Assembly: GCA_015179025.1 (NCBI GenBank)
Contig: WHUX01000039.1
Coordinates: forward strand, 124,001-188,000
Direction of reading: 5' to 3'
Length of the DNA stretch: 64,000 nt
Source: Terfezia claveryi
Taxonomy: Eukaryota; Ascomycota; Pezizomycetes; Pezizales; Pezizaceae
The notes under the pieces were generated by a model. The model made no database searches, was not told the DNA's origin, and saw only the letters and a list, made by a program, of their open reading frames with translations. Of the stretch, positions 56,319 to 64,000 are shown piece after piece. How positions within the stretch are numbered: position 1 is the stretch's first letter; each line of letters begins with the position of its first letter. Position numbers and translations under genes: made by a program.

Positions 56319-56569
56319 CTAAACCTCAGCTGCATGCAAGCCTTGAGTACCAAACTCAACAAACCGAACCCGAATCCGACCTCCACTTTCTCCAAAGACC
56401 CTCTAGAAACCACAAACCGCATATAGTCATAACACAGGCCTCTCCGAATCAAGTGTGCGAATGTCATTAAAGTCTGAAGACCACTGAGACTGGGGGTGTG
56501 GACAAGGTATCCCGCGCGCTCGCCCAAGTCATCAAAGACCATACCGTAGGCGAACTCACTCAGATGCAT
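56315..56569 (-). CDS. Possible short unrecognised protein fragment
   Basis: An 84-codon frame starting MHLSEFAYGMVFDDLGER and ending CMQLRF. The composition looks more protein-like than its neighbours, but I recognise no family and see no extending exons. Its 3' end overlaps the target duplication of the ultrashort insertion. It may be the tail of a lost gene or chance. Confidence 0.15.
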   Translation of the reverse strand: MHLSEFAYGMVFDDLGERAGYLVHTPSLSGLQTLMTFAHLIRRGLCYDYMRFVVSRGSLEKVEVGFGFGLLSLVLKACMQLRFS

Positions 56570-56643
56570 CAGATTGATGGTGGGATTATGCTAACTGGGT
56601 TGGCTCGTCAGAGTCCCAAAGATTGTCACGTTTGGGACTAGAG

Positions 56644-56688
56644 TGACTATCATGATTTTTTTTTTTTTTTTTTTTGTGACTATCATGA
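56644..56688 (-). mobile_element. Poly(A)-only insertion with 13-bp target duplication
   Basis: Nineteen T (56657-56675) are flanked by perfect 13-bp direct repeats GTGACTATCATGA at 56644-56656 and 56676-56688. This is what a target-primed reverse transcription event would leave if only the poly(A) tail of an RNA was copied, with the RNA sense on the minus strand. Confidence 0.75.
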
Positions 56689-56689
56689 G

Positions 56690-56910
56690 GGTGGTGGAAT
56701 TATGGAGGCCAGAATACGAAATATGAAGAGTATGACAGACCATCTGGCTGATGAAAGTGAATTGCCGCAGCAGTTAAGGCAGGAAAACAATAGGAGCCTG
56801 AGTTCGCTGCCGGATCCAGCGGATATATAGGCGGTGCACGATTGGGGCCAATGTAAGTGGAACCTTGATCTTTATTAGGAATTCATGTTGGCTTACAAGT
56901 ACTGGTGTAG
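56690..56910 (+). repeat. Dispersed repeat, copy 2 (relative at 24781-25390)
   Basis: Shares 'ggtggaattatggag', 'agagtat' and 'ggaattcatgttggct' with the copy near 25 kb in the same order and with less intervening sequence. The poly(A)-only insertion lies just at its left edge. Confidence 0.5.
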
Positions 56911-59558
56911 CCTCGACCAATATCCCCATTGATTGTCGATGTGTCCATGCAATTACTCTTACACTCCGCCAACACTCGAAAACATACGCCTGCATCCCGG
57001 GTAAATACTGGGTCAAGGATAGTGCGCATCGAACAAAATTCTGCTGGGCAATCTTCTCATCACGTCTGAAGTTTCCATCCGCATAACCATGGGGGAAGGA
57101 AAGCAGTCTGCAGCAGGCCCAGGCTGCTCTTCACCTCTCCGCTTCACAGCGCTCGATCACCTGTCAGACTTCTATTTTCGCTGACAACTTCTATTTACTT
57201 TCAATTCCCAATTACTCTTCCAAATTTTCCCCAGCATGTGACATGGCAGTGACTTACACCATTGGACAACATCTTGCATCAAGATAAACAGCAAGCGCAA
57301 TATAAGTCAACATACAGAGAGTGGATGCTTTTAGCAAGGGATGAAGAGATTGAGGTAAAAACAGTAAATACACATACAGTACCTATGCAGGGTATTGCCA
57401 AATCATCTTTCTGTTACTATTGTAGGTGCATGAAATCATTGATTGTATTTACATGGAATCGTGTCATTTAATTATATGAGCATTAAAGAGGTCTTTAATA
57501 CAAGACCGATGTGGGCATCAACTTAGGCAGTTCAACAAATCCCTAATGCTATAACAGCAACATCCCGATATTCATATTCACCTCTTCTATTTTCATGATT
57601 CGGTGGATGGCTCTGGATCAGAAAAAGTATTTCAACGCATTTTCATTTCCTCCGTGATACAGTTAGGTGGCAATGAATTTGGTACCCCTTGCATTAGAGT
57701 CCTGCATTAGCATACATTTAGCACACATATTATAGGTTTATAGCGTGCTGCATCCTCGCCCTCTGTGTACGTTCTTCGTCTGTCTATCCTGTCGTCAAAT
57801 TTTCCCCCGTATCCATAAATTTTGATACATTGGTTCTGTTGAAGATGTATCTACACTAACTTTTATGCAATAATTATGGCTGTTGATGGTACACTTTGGA
57901 GACTCAATTCGTTCGAACCTTCTGCTGTCGCTGGTATATTGATGCAAATGGTAAAGGTTTGTGAGCTTGAGAGTCCAGGTTAATGACAACGATATGTGGA
58001 GAGCTGCGTTGTAGGTCAGCGAGAGCGACGCAGGGGAGGCACGAAACCATGACACAATGAAGCTAAGCCTGGAGCAGCGAGAGCGGAGCGGGGAGTGCAA
58101 ACCGGCAGAAAACAGAAAAACTGGTGAAGCCGGAGGGCTTGCCAGCACTGTGCACAATAAGTGTCTGCATATAGAAGCCCCCGTACTGTTTCGCCAGCCC
58201 CTGGATGTCTCTTCTCCATGCTACTTTCAGCAACAAATTTTATTGCAGAGCTGTTGAGGCCTTCATATTTTGGGAGAGTAAATATGTTTTGTGATTGTTG
58301 AAAGCTGTTGCTGGAAGTTCATACATTTGGCGCATGTTTCTATATATTATGCGGCCATTAACGCATTTTTAGTAAAAAAGTTCATATATATTATTTAGAT
58401 GTGACATTAGTTGAATGTTGGTGGTGTTTCATGCAGCTTCGTACATGTGAAGCATATGGATGCTGCACTCGCATCAGCAACCGCCGCCTGAGTATAAATA
58501 ATGGACTTCCAAATAAACTTGGACCAAAATATACCGGATGCATAATTTGCACCTAATACATGAACATCCCACCAAAAAGTATGAACTTAACCAAATGCAT
58601 GAACGGTCTGGTTGCCAGGGACCTTTGTGATTGCCAGTTTGCCTCTCGGGGCACCTGGGGCGCTGGACGTGAAGTAAACTCTATGACGACCCAGGCCTAT
58701 GACAAGAAAAAATAACAGTGTGCGCTGAAGGGATGGGTTGCTCCGGGTCACCGCCGGAGCGAGATTTCTATAGCGTTTGATTTCCCAATTTTTTGGGGTA
58801 TCAGGGGCCTCGGTCGCAGCCTGGATCCTGGAGCAGCGCAGTGATGCGAGATCGGTGGGCAGTACATCCAATCCATCCGTCGACATCATGATGTCGTTGG
58901 TTTTGATCTCTTTTGGGACACCTAAATGCCTGATGAGGACAAAGGACAGCAGTTAGCTAAAGTTAGAAATTGCCACGACAATGTTTCGTACCTTGCCGTT
59001 GAAGTTACATTGTTAGATAGAAAAACTCCATGCGGAATGTGACAGTACTTCCCCGAGTGCTGCCGGCGGGGCGGGCAGAGTTACTGGCGGCTGGTTGTGA
59101 TGAGGCGGAGATGGAGGCAGGGATTAAACTTCAGTGGTCGTGGTCTGACTTCTCTGGGAGCAAATAATTTCCTCCTCCTCTGTAGGCGCGGGTAAGTGTC
59201 TATGCCGTTCGTTTTTGGAAGGACCATCCCTCGGGAATATAAATCGGTGGCCATTTATTGGAGGTTCAAAGATGTCGGCGGAATGGACAGCTTTTTGCAA
59301 CCAAGTACTACCTATAGGAGTGCAGTTAGCAAGGAATACAATGATATTTTGGTAAGGGAGGTTACTTGCCTGCTGGAAGCGTGTGAAATCCGGGGGTTGC
59401 GTTGTCCGTGATAAGTGCCCAAACTTCATAAATGAGGTAGGTGTTGCGAGTAACGAAACTTTCTAAGGCATAAATGAGGGATATGGTTTATAAACGGGTA
59501 GGTTTGGCATCAGAGATTGACTTATGTAATTTTGGTCTTTCAGGGGTCTTGCAGAACT
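56911..59558. other. Intergenic, no gene supported
   Basis: Several minus-strand frames (57795-58157, 58587-58889, 59124-59429) are moderately long, but none shows a domain I know and no splice pattern links them. A multi-exon gene cannot be excluded for 58.5-59.5 kb on the minus strand. Confidence 0.35.
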
Positions 59559-59587
59559 GGCAAGTGATAACCAGACTAGGCAAGTGA
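59559..59587 (-). mobile_element. Ultrashort insertion, 11 nt, perfect 9-bp target duplication
   Basis: Insert 59568-59578 is TAACCAGACTA, the smallest of the family. The flanks are perfect GGCAAGTGA repeats at 59559-59567 and 59579-59587. Confidence 0.7.
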
Positions 59588-59859
59588 GTGCCCTTCAATT
59601 GTTTATACAATTGATTCAAGAGGTAACTGCGGTACTGTGGGAGGAGTATCAGTATTTCGGCGGTAATAACGAAATGATCAACTTACTTCGCCTCGTTGGG
59701 CGAGGGTTAACCGGGTGCTGCAGGTTGGACGGAGCCAGGATGGAAGGGGTGGGGTTCTTTGAGCAGACATCGTAATCGTTGTGGGAAAGTATAGGCGTTG
59801 GGTGTCTATTCAAAGGTCTTTATTTTTGAAAGAAATTTATATCAATCACAAATGTGCGG

Positions 59860-60360
59860 GCCCCCCCCGTAAGGGGACCATGATGGAATACCCTGGTGGA
59901 TTCAGGACAAGGCACGTTAATCCGCCAGCTCCGGCACCTATATAGTACAGCATGTCATGACTGAGCTCGAGTGCCAATAGACAAAAGAAATGATGGAGAT
60001 AAGGAGAATCCGAGACTGGGATCTGAACCTCCTTGCTGGACTGACCGAGGCCTGATCCAAAGCACCAAACAAACAAATCCAAGGACCATGCAATAAAAAA
60101 TTTCAGACGAAAAATTCAAAAAGGTGAAAAACACCTCGACCACGTCGAACTCCTCTCCTAGTCTGGTTGGCACAACACCCTCCACAGCTCCTCTCCATAC
60201 TCTTTCTCAATCCAAATAGGGAGGTCTAGGTCTTCTCAGTCCTTGGTGGTTCCTAGGGTTGCCCTCTGTATGTTGAAGCACAGCTCAGCAAACCAGCATC
60301 ATTGATAGAGCTCGACGAGGGCATCAAAATATCCCAAATCTATACACAGCACCCCTTTTT
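59860..60360 (-). mobile_element. LINE C-terminal coding remnant and 3' UTR, minus strand
   Basis: On the minus strand 60270-60190 reads ATLGTTKD.EDLDLPIWIEKE, the family's C-terminal phrase (one TGG to TGA change). After an ultrashort insertion, FDVVEVFFTFLN follows. The 3' UTR contains 'cggattaacgtgcc' (quasi-palindrome variant) at about 59915 and 'ccaccagggtattcc' where other copies have the hairpin. Confidence 0.65.
60150..60196 (+). mobile_element. Ultrashort insertion, 29 nt, in a LINE reading frame
   Basis: Insert 60159-60187 begins TAGTCTGGTTGGCACAACA and continues with CCCTCC. The flanks are perfect CTCCTCTCC repeats at 60150-60158 and 60188-60196. Removing the insert and one repeat copy restores the LINE frame EKEYGEEFDVVEVFFTFL on the minus strand, which proves it is a secondary insertion. 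Confidence 0.88.
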
Positions 60361-60950
60361 CCAATTTCCTCTACGCCTTGAAGCCCCAGAACTCCATGAT
60401 ATCCTGCAATTTTTCTCTACCACACAGTAGTGAGCCTTCGCCAGCTAAGCATTCTCAGTCCGATATCACCGTGTCGTCCGCCCCCCCCCGCACCGCCCAC
60501 CATTCACCACAACTAGTCAAAGCCGACCACACCGCTCAGCAGATTGACCAACACAAAGTTCTGGTTGATTAAGAATTTTATCTGTGCCAAACCAGGGCTC
60601 AAGGAGACCCTGGCGCGAACCCTCCCTATTGGCAACCCTACAGGAACTCCTTACTTCGAGACATGCTACTCTTGGCACGCACACATAAATCTTTGGAAAA
60701 GTAACAACTCCCTGCTCAACTATCCCCTCAATGCTCCTCTGTCAACAAACTTCCCAACTGCATACTCAATAAACACTGTCAAGTAACTGCTCAATCTCAT
60801 GCTCGAGCCCAGGATTCTGCTCCAATACCTCCTCCTTGTGGTTCCTTAGCCATTTCAGTCGACAGGCTTTAAAGCCTGCTTCCTAAGTAGGTGGACTGCC
60901 CCCTCATTGGTCGAATTTACAACTTAGAACCTCTTGAAAACTAGAAAGCC
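60361..60950. other. Intergenic, no gene supported
   Basis: Short frames only. 'ctcaactatcccctcaatgctcc' at about 60715 resembles the 5.7-6.5 kb satellite. A C-rich stretch lies at about 60480-60490. Confidence 0.4.
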
Positions 60951-60959
60951 TCAATTCAA

Positions 60960-61855
60960 TACTCGCATTACAGTTATTCTCACCTACGACGAGACACCGC
61001 ATCCCACAACATGTCCGGTGTTATACTGTTCTCAATGTACGAAATTGCCATCCAAAGGCAAACATCGTGCCACAATATCATGGACCTCTTAAGGACTTGC
61101 GCAACTGGCACTGTCCGATCTTTTTTTGAATAATTCATTACTCATTCAAGTTATTCTAACTTATGACGAGACACAGCATCCCCAAAACAAGTCCAGTACA
61201 TCGTCCTTCCATGGCTGGTACCTAGGTATATCTAGAACCCAAAAGTGGCCCCCACCCATTGTGCCCTCTGGGGGTTATAAGGATGATATGGATGAAGGGG
61301 ATACCTTTGTTTATTCCGGTGCAGGAGGTCATGAAAACAAGAAGACCAGTGCACGTGTCCCCGAAGTTCGATCGTCTGACCAGACGGTGGCAAGATCATT
61401 GCCGATTTGGAAATTCCCATGTTTCCTGACCTATCAGGTCCAAGGAAACCGGACAAAGCAGGAGCCGAGTCTAGTGAATGGACAAAGTCAAAGCCAGTAG
61501 AAGTGACAAACAGAATGAGAACTACATCTATCTTATTATTTTCACCAAATCACAGGTTATGAGCCTGAAAAGACCATTGCCGCATTGGCAAGTACCATGA
61601 GCCCGGTCCAAGGAAACTTGACGAAGCAGAAACCGAGTCCAGTGACTGACAAAGTCAAAGTCAGTTCGCGTCATAAGAAACGACAAAATGCGCCATCGCA
61701 AGTATTCCCCAACGGAAGGTTTTAGATACGACGGTATCAATAAACTGGTGAACTATTGGCTAGAAAAGGGCAAGGACGGATTTGTAACATACAAATACCA
61801 GTTCAGGAGGGACGATCCAGCTCCAGCGGTATGGACCGAAGAGGGGAGGTGAGGA
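60960..61855 (+). pseudogene. UHRF1-like SRA-YDG domain, copy 1 (two halves)
   Basis: The frame from 61126 contains PPIVPSGGYKDDMDEGDTF and YSGAGGHENK followed by SSDQTVARS, the N-terminal half of an SRA-YDG domain (GGY.DD.D.G..F.Y.G.GG then DQ). After a gap, 61650-61850 encodes SVRVIRNDKMRHRKYSPTEG, FRYDG and KGKDGFVTYKYQFRRDDPAP, the C-terminal half with its YDG motif. 'tttcaccaaatcacag' at 61541-61556 looks like an intron acceptor, so the halves may be exons. A short upstream segment (about 60970-61020) repeats 61148-61200. SRA domains bind methylated cytosine in DNA. Stops after WTEEGR and frame changes make intactness doubtful. Confidence 0.65.
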
Positions 61856-63240
61856 TCGGGGAACTCGGCCTGAGGATAGGACGAGAGGGCAAGCAGGAAG
61901 AACCCCTCAAAAACGTAAACAGGTAAATAAGAACTCCAAAACTTTCGAGACTGATCCCCGCTTACGAGAATTGATAGATCTAGACATGGCGAGCAGGCCA
62001 GTCTGCTAGAACGTCCTTTCTCATAGCGAGGGCTTAATCGGGTTCGTTCAGGAGGTCCTCGGGCGGTTTACCTGCCCATTTTGTTCCGGATACATGGAAA
62101 CCCTGTGACTTTTGAATGCGGGCGAGCAGGCCAGCCTTGCACAACGTCCCTTACAGGTTATGAGCTTGAAAAGACCACTGCCGTATTGGTAATTACCATG
62201 TTTCCGGATTTAACAGATCCCAGCAAACTGGATAAAGTCAAAGCAAGTTCGCGTCATAAGAAGCGACAAATTGCGCCATTGCAAATATGCTCTGATGGAA
62301 GGTTTTAGATACTACGGTATCACGCTATTGGCCAAAAGGGCAAGGACGGGTTTGTAACATACAATACCAGTTCAGGAGGGACGATCCTGCTCCGGCACCA
62401 TGGACCGAAGAGGGAAGCGATGGTCGAGGAACTCGGCCTGAAGATGAAGTGGCCAGAGGTCAAACGGGAAGATGATGAGGGGAGGAGGAAGAGGGAAAAA
62501 AAAAACCCAAAACGTAAACAGGTAAATAAGAACTCCAAAAATTTAGAGCCCGATCCCCGCTTACGAGAATTGATAGATCTAGATGTGGCGAGCAGGCCAG
62601 TCTGGCACCACGTCCTCTACAGGTTATGAGCCTGAAAAGACAATTGCTGCATTTGCAATCACCATGTTTCCGGATTTAACAGATCCCAGCAAACTGGACA
62701 AGCTGGAGCCGAGTCCAGTGACTGGACAAGGTCAAAGCCAGTTCGCGTCATAAGAAGCGACAAAATGCGCCATTGCAAGTATGCGCCAACAGAAGGTTTT
62801 AGATACGAAGGTCTATAAACTAGTGCGCTATTGGCCGAAGGGCAAGGACGGGTTTATAACATACCAATACCAGTTCAGGAGGGACGATCCGGCTCCAGCA
62901 CCATGGACCGAAGAGGGGGAAGCGAGGGTTGAGGAACTCAGCCTGAGGATGTGTATCCTAGTCTAGTTGCGGTTGTGCAACCAGACCAGGTGTTCCCAGA
63001 GGGCAAACAGGAGGATGATGAGGGGAGGAGGAAGAGGGAAAAAACCCTTCCCCAAAAAACGTAAACAGGTAAATAAGAATTCCAAAACTTTCGTGCCCAA
63101 TTCCCGCTTACGAGAATTGATAGATCTTGACGTGGCGAGCTGGCACAACGTCCTTTCTCATAGCGCGGTGAGCTCATTCAGGAAGTCCTTGGACCCGTTT
63201 TGTTCCCGGTACATACCATTGAAACCCTGTGACTTTTCAA
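61856..63240 (+). pseudogene. SRA C-terminal halves, copies 2 and 3, with RING fragments
   Basis: Copy 2 (62155-62625) and copy 3 (62630-63165) repeat the SRA C-terminal half: KGKDGFITYQYQFRRDDPAP and APWTEEG are readable in copy 3 (62840-62915), but YDG-to-YKLV is broken by a one-base shift, and copy 2 lacks about 15 bases there. Each copy is followed by a linker KRKQVNKNSK and RLRELIDLD. A first RING half (TCPFCSGYMETL) lies at about 62070-62105. Copy 3 is also interrupted by an ultrashort insertion at 62959-62988. These are decayed duplicates of one gene, not three genes. Confidence 0.7.
62950..62997 (+). mobile_element. Ultrashort insertion, 30 nt, in an SRA module
   Basis: Insert 62959-62988 starts TAGTCTAGTTGC and ends GCAACCAGACCA, symmetric like the 45-nt form. 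The flanks TGTGTATCC (62950-62958) and GGTGTTCCC (62989-62997) agree at 6 of 9 positions. Dropping the insert and one flank gives LSLRMCIPEGKQ, which lines up with LGLKMKWPEVKR of SRA copy 2. Confidence 0.6.
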
Positions 63241-63630
63241 TGTGGCCGAGCAGGCCAGTCTGGTATAACGTTATTGCTCATATCGAGGACTTAATCGAGT
63301 TCATTCAGGAAGTCGTGGACAGTTCACATACCCATTTTGTCCCGGATACCTTAGAAACCCTGTGACTTTTTAATACGGCGAGCAGGCCAGCCTGCCAGAA
63401 CGTCCTTTCTCATACCGAGGACTTAATCGAATTCATTCAGGAAGTTGTGGACAGTTCACATGCCCGTTTTGTCCCGGATACCCTGGAAACCGTGTAACTT
63501 TTCAATGCGGGCGAGCAGGCCAGCCTGGCAGAACGTCCTTTCTCATAGCGAGGACTTAATCGAATTCATTCAGAAGTCTTTGGGCAGCACATGCCCGTTT
63601 TGTTACGGATACCCTGGAAACCCTGTGACT
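63125..63630 (+). repeat. Tandem array of about 110-135-bp RING first-half units
   Basis: Units start 'gcgagcaggccag' at about 63133, 63243, 63378 and 63509, with earlier copies at 61989, 62127 and 62587. They run through 'aacgtcctttctcatagcgaggacttaatcgaattcattcagg' (here quoted only as landmark pieces 'cgtcctttctcata' and 'gaattcattcagg') to 'cccgttttgt' and 'ggaaaccctgtgacttttcaatgcgg'. Each stops within the RING at CG(G) and returns to the linker, consistent with unequal exchange at the shared 'gcgagc/gcgggc'. Confidence 0.7.
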
Positions 63631-63891
63631 TTTCCATGCGGGCATTCGGTTTGCCAAGATTGCCTGAAGCCATCATTTCCTACCTTTGGCATCAAATGCC
63701 CAACACGTTTGACAACACTCGATGGACGGTTGCGACCGCTTGGGTATCAATCAGGAGTCAAAGGCGATTCTGCTATATCCTTGATCATACATGTGATGGA
63801 GCGCCTGAGAAATACTAGGATGGATGGTTTGTTACATAGGCATGCTCTGAAAAGTTTTTTTCTGGGCTTCTCACTATATACTATGTATTAG
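63445..63891 (+). CDS. RING-finger C-terminal part of the UHRF1-like gene
   Basis: The last copy in the array is an open frame. EDLIEFIQKSLGSTCPFC leads into YGYPGNPVTFPCGHSVCQDC and LKPSFPTFGIKCPT, a C3HC4-type RING of the UHRF1/E3 ligase kind that would carry out ubiquitin transfer. Seven of the eight zinc ligands are readable; the eighth, expected just after KCP, is missing (KCPTRL), so zinc binding may be impaired. The tail after DGRLRPLGYQSG shows no domain. In this gene type the SRA domain precedes the RING, as seen here. Whether any transcript joins the 61.2 kb SRA half to this RING cannot be told from sequence. Confidence 0.55.
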   Translation: MWTVHMPVLSRIPWKPCNFSMRASRPAWQNVLSHSEDLIEFIQKSLGSTCPFCYGYPGNPVTFPCGHSVCQDCLKPSFPTFGIKCPTRLTTLDGRLRPLGYQSGVKGDSAISLIIHVMERLRNTRMDGLLHRHALKSFFLGFSLYTMY

Positions 63892-64000
63892 CATTGAATT
63901 GAGGTTGGGTTTGGCTTATGAAAGCATGTGAAAAATCTTGAAGGTCTGTATTCTGTATGGTGTTACATGATGGTATTTCGTCTATAACCATAAATATCCA
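63892..64000. other. Window end, nothing supported
   Basis: AT-rich sequence after the RING frame, possibly its 3' UTR. Confidence 0.3.

Noticed and set aside
1..64000. Most short open frames on both strands
   Set aside because: They lack domains, splice support or homology to anything I know, and many are antisense or frameshift by-products of repeats and of the copia and LINE genes.
1..64000. CRISPR arrays, bacterial operons, tRNA and rRNA genes
   Set aside because: The direct repeats seen are satellites or transposon parts, no array with unique spacers exists, and I found no sequence with tRNA or rRNA landmarks.

Overview
The window looks like a transposon-rich stretch of a filamentous ascomycete nuclear genome. 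The genes that can be spliced have short introns of 55-70 nt with GTANGT-type donors and CTAAT/CTGAC-type branch points. The protein families present (a Ubc7/UBE2G-type E2, a Clr2-type silencing domain, SRA-YDG plus RING) and the element types (Tad-like LINEs, a Ty1/copia element) are fungal. The density of decayed repeats and the SRA and silencing domains would suit a large, DNA-methylating genome such as a truffle-type Pezizomycete, but that placement is inference.

Layout: 1-8 kb has no supported gene. It holds short insertions, a LINE 3' end and a degenerate pyrimidine-rich satellite. 8-16 kb carries two decayed LINE copies, plus strand about 8.3-9.7 kb and minus strand 13.6-15.7 kb. At 18.1-19.2 kb is a two-exon gene with a Clr2-like domain. 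20.5-25.5 kb holds an inverted GA/CT-rich minisatellite, a pseudogene and a gag/protease relic. Two nearly identical copia elements lie at 25.6-30.4 kb (minus strand, two nonsense codons) and 37.4-42.1 kb (plus strand, open 1353-codon polyprotein). Each has intact LTRs and a 5-bp target duplication; the second sits inside a LINE. Two homologous repeat blocks of about 3 kb (30.5-33.4 and 47.3-50.5 kb) face each other. At 35.6 kb is an unrecognised small gene whose decayed paralogue is the 21.6-22.4 kb pseudogene. At 55.4-56.1 kb is a four-exon ubiquitin-conjugating enzyme gene, the most secure host gene here. The right end (61-64 kb) is a tandemly rearranged array of SRA-YDG and RING modules of a UHRF1-like gene.

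The most unusual signal is a set of about a dozen ultrashort insertions, 11-45 nt long. They share one fixed end (TAGTCTGGTTGGCACAAC, either orientation), are variably shortened at the other end, and ten are flanked by exact or near-exact 9-bp direct repeats. They interrupt a LINE reading frame, the gag relic and an SRA module, and in the LINE and SRA cases removing the insert plus one repeat copy rejoins the host sequence. I know of no described element of this kind.
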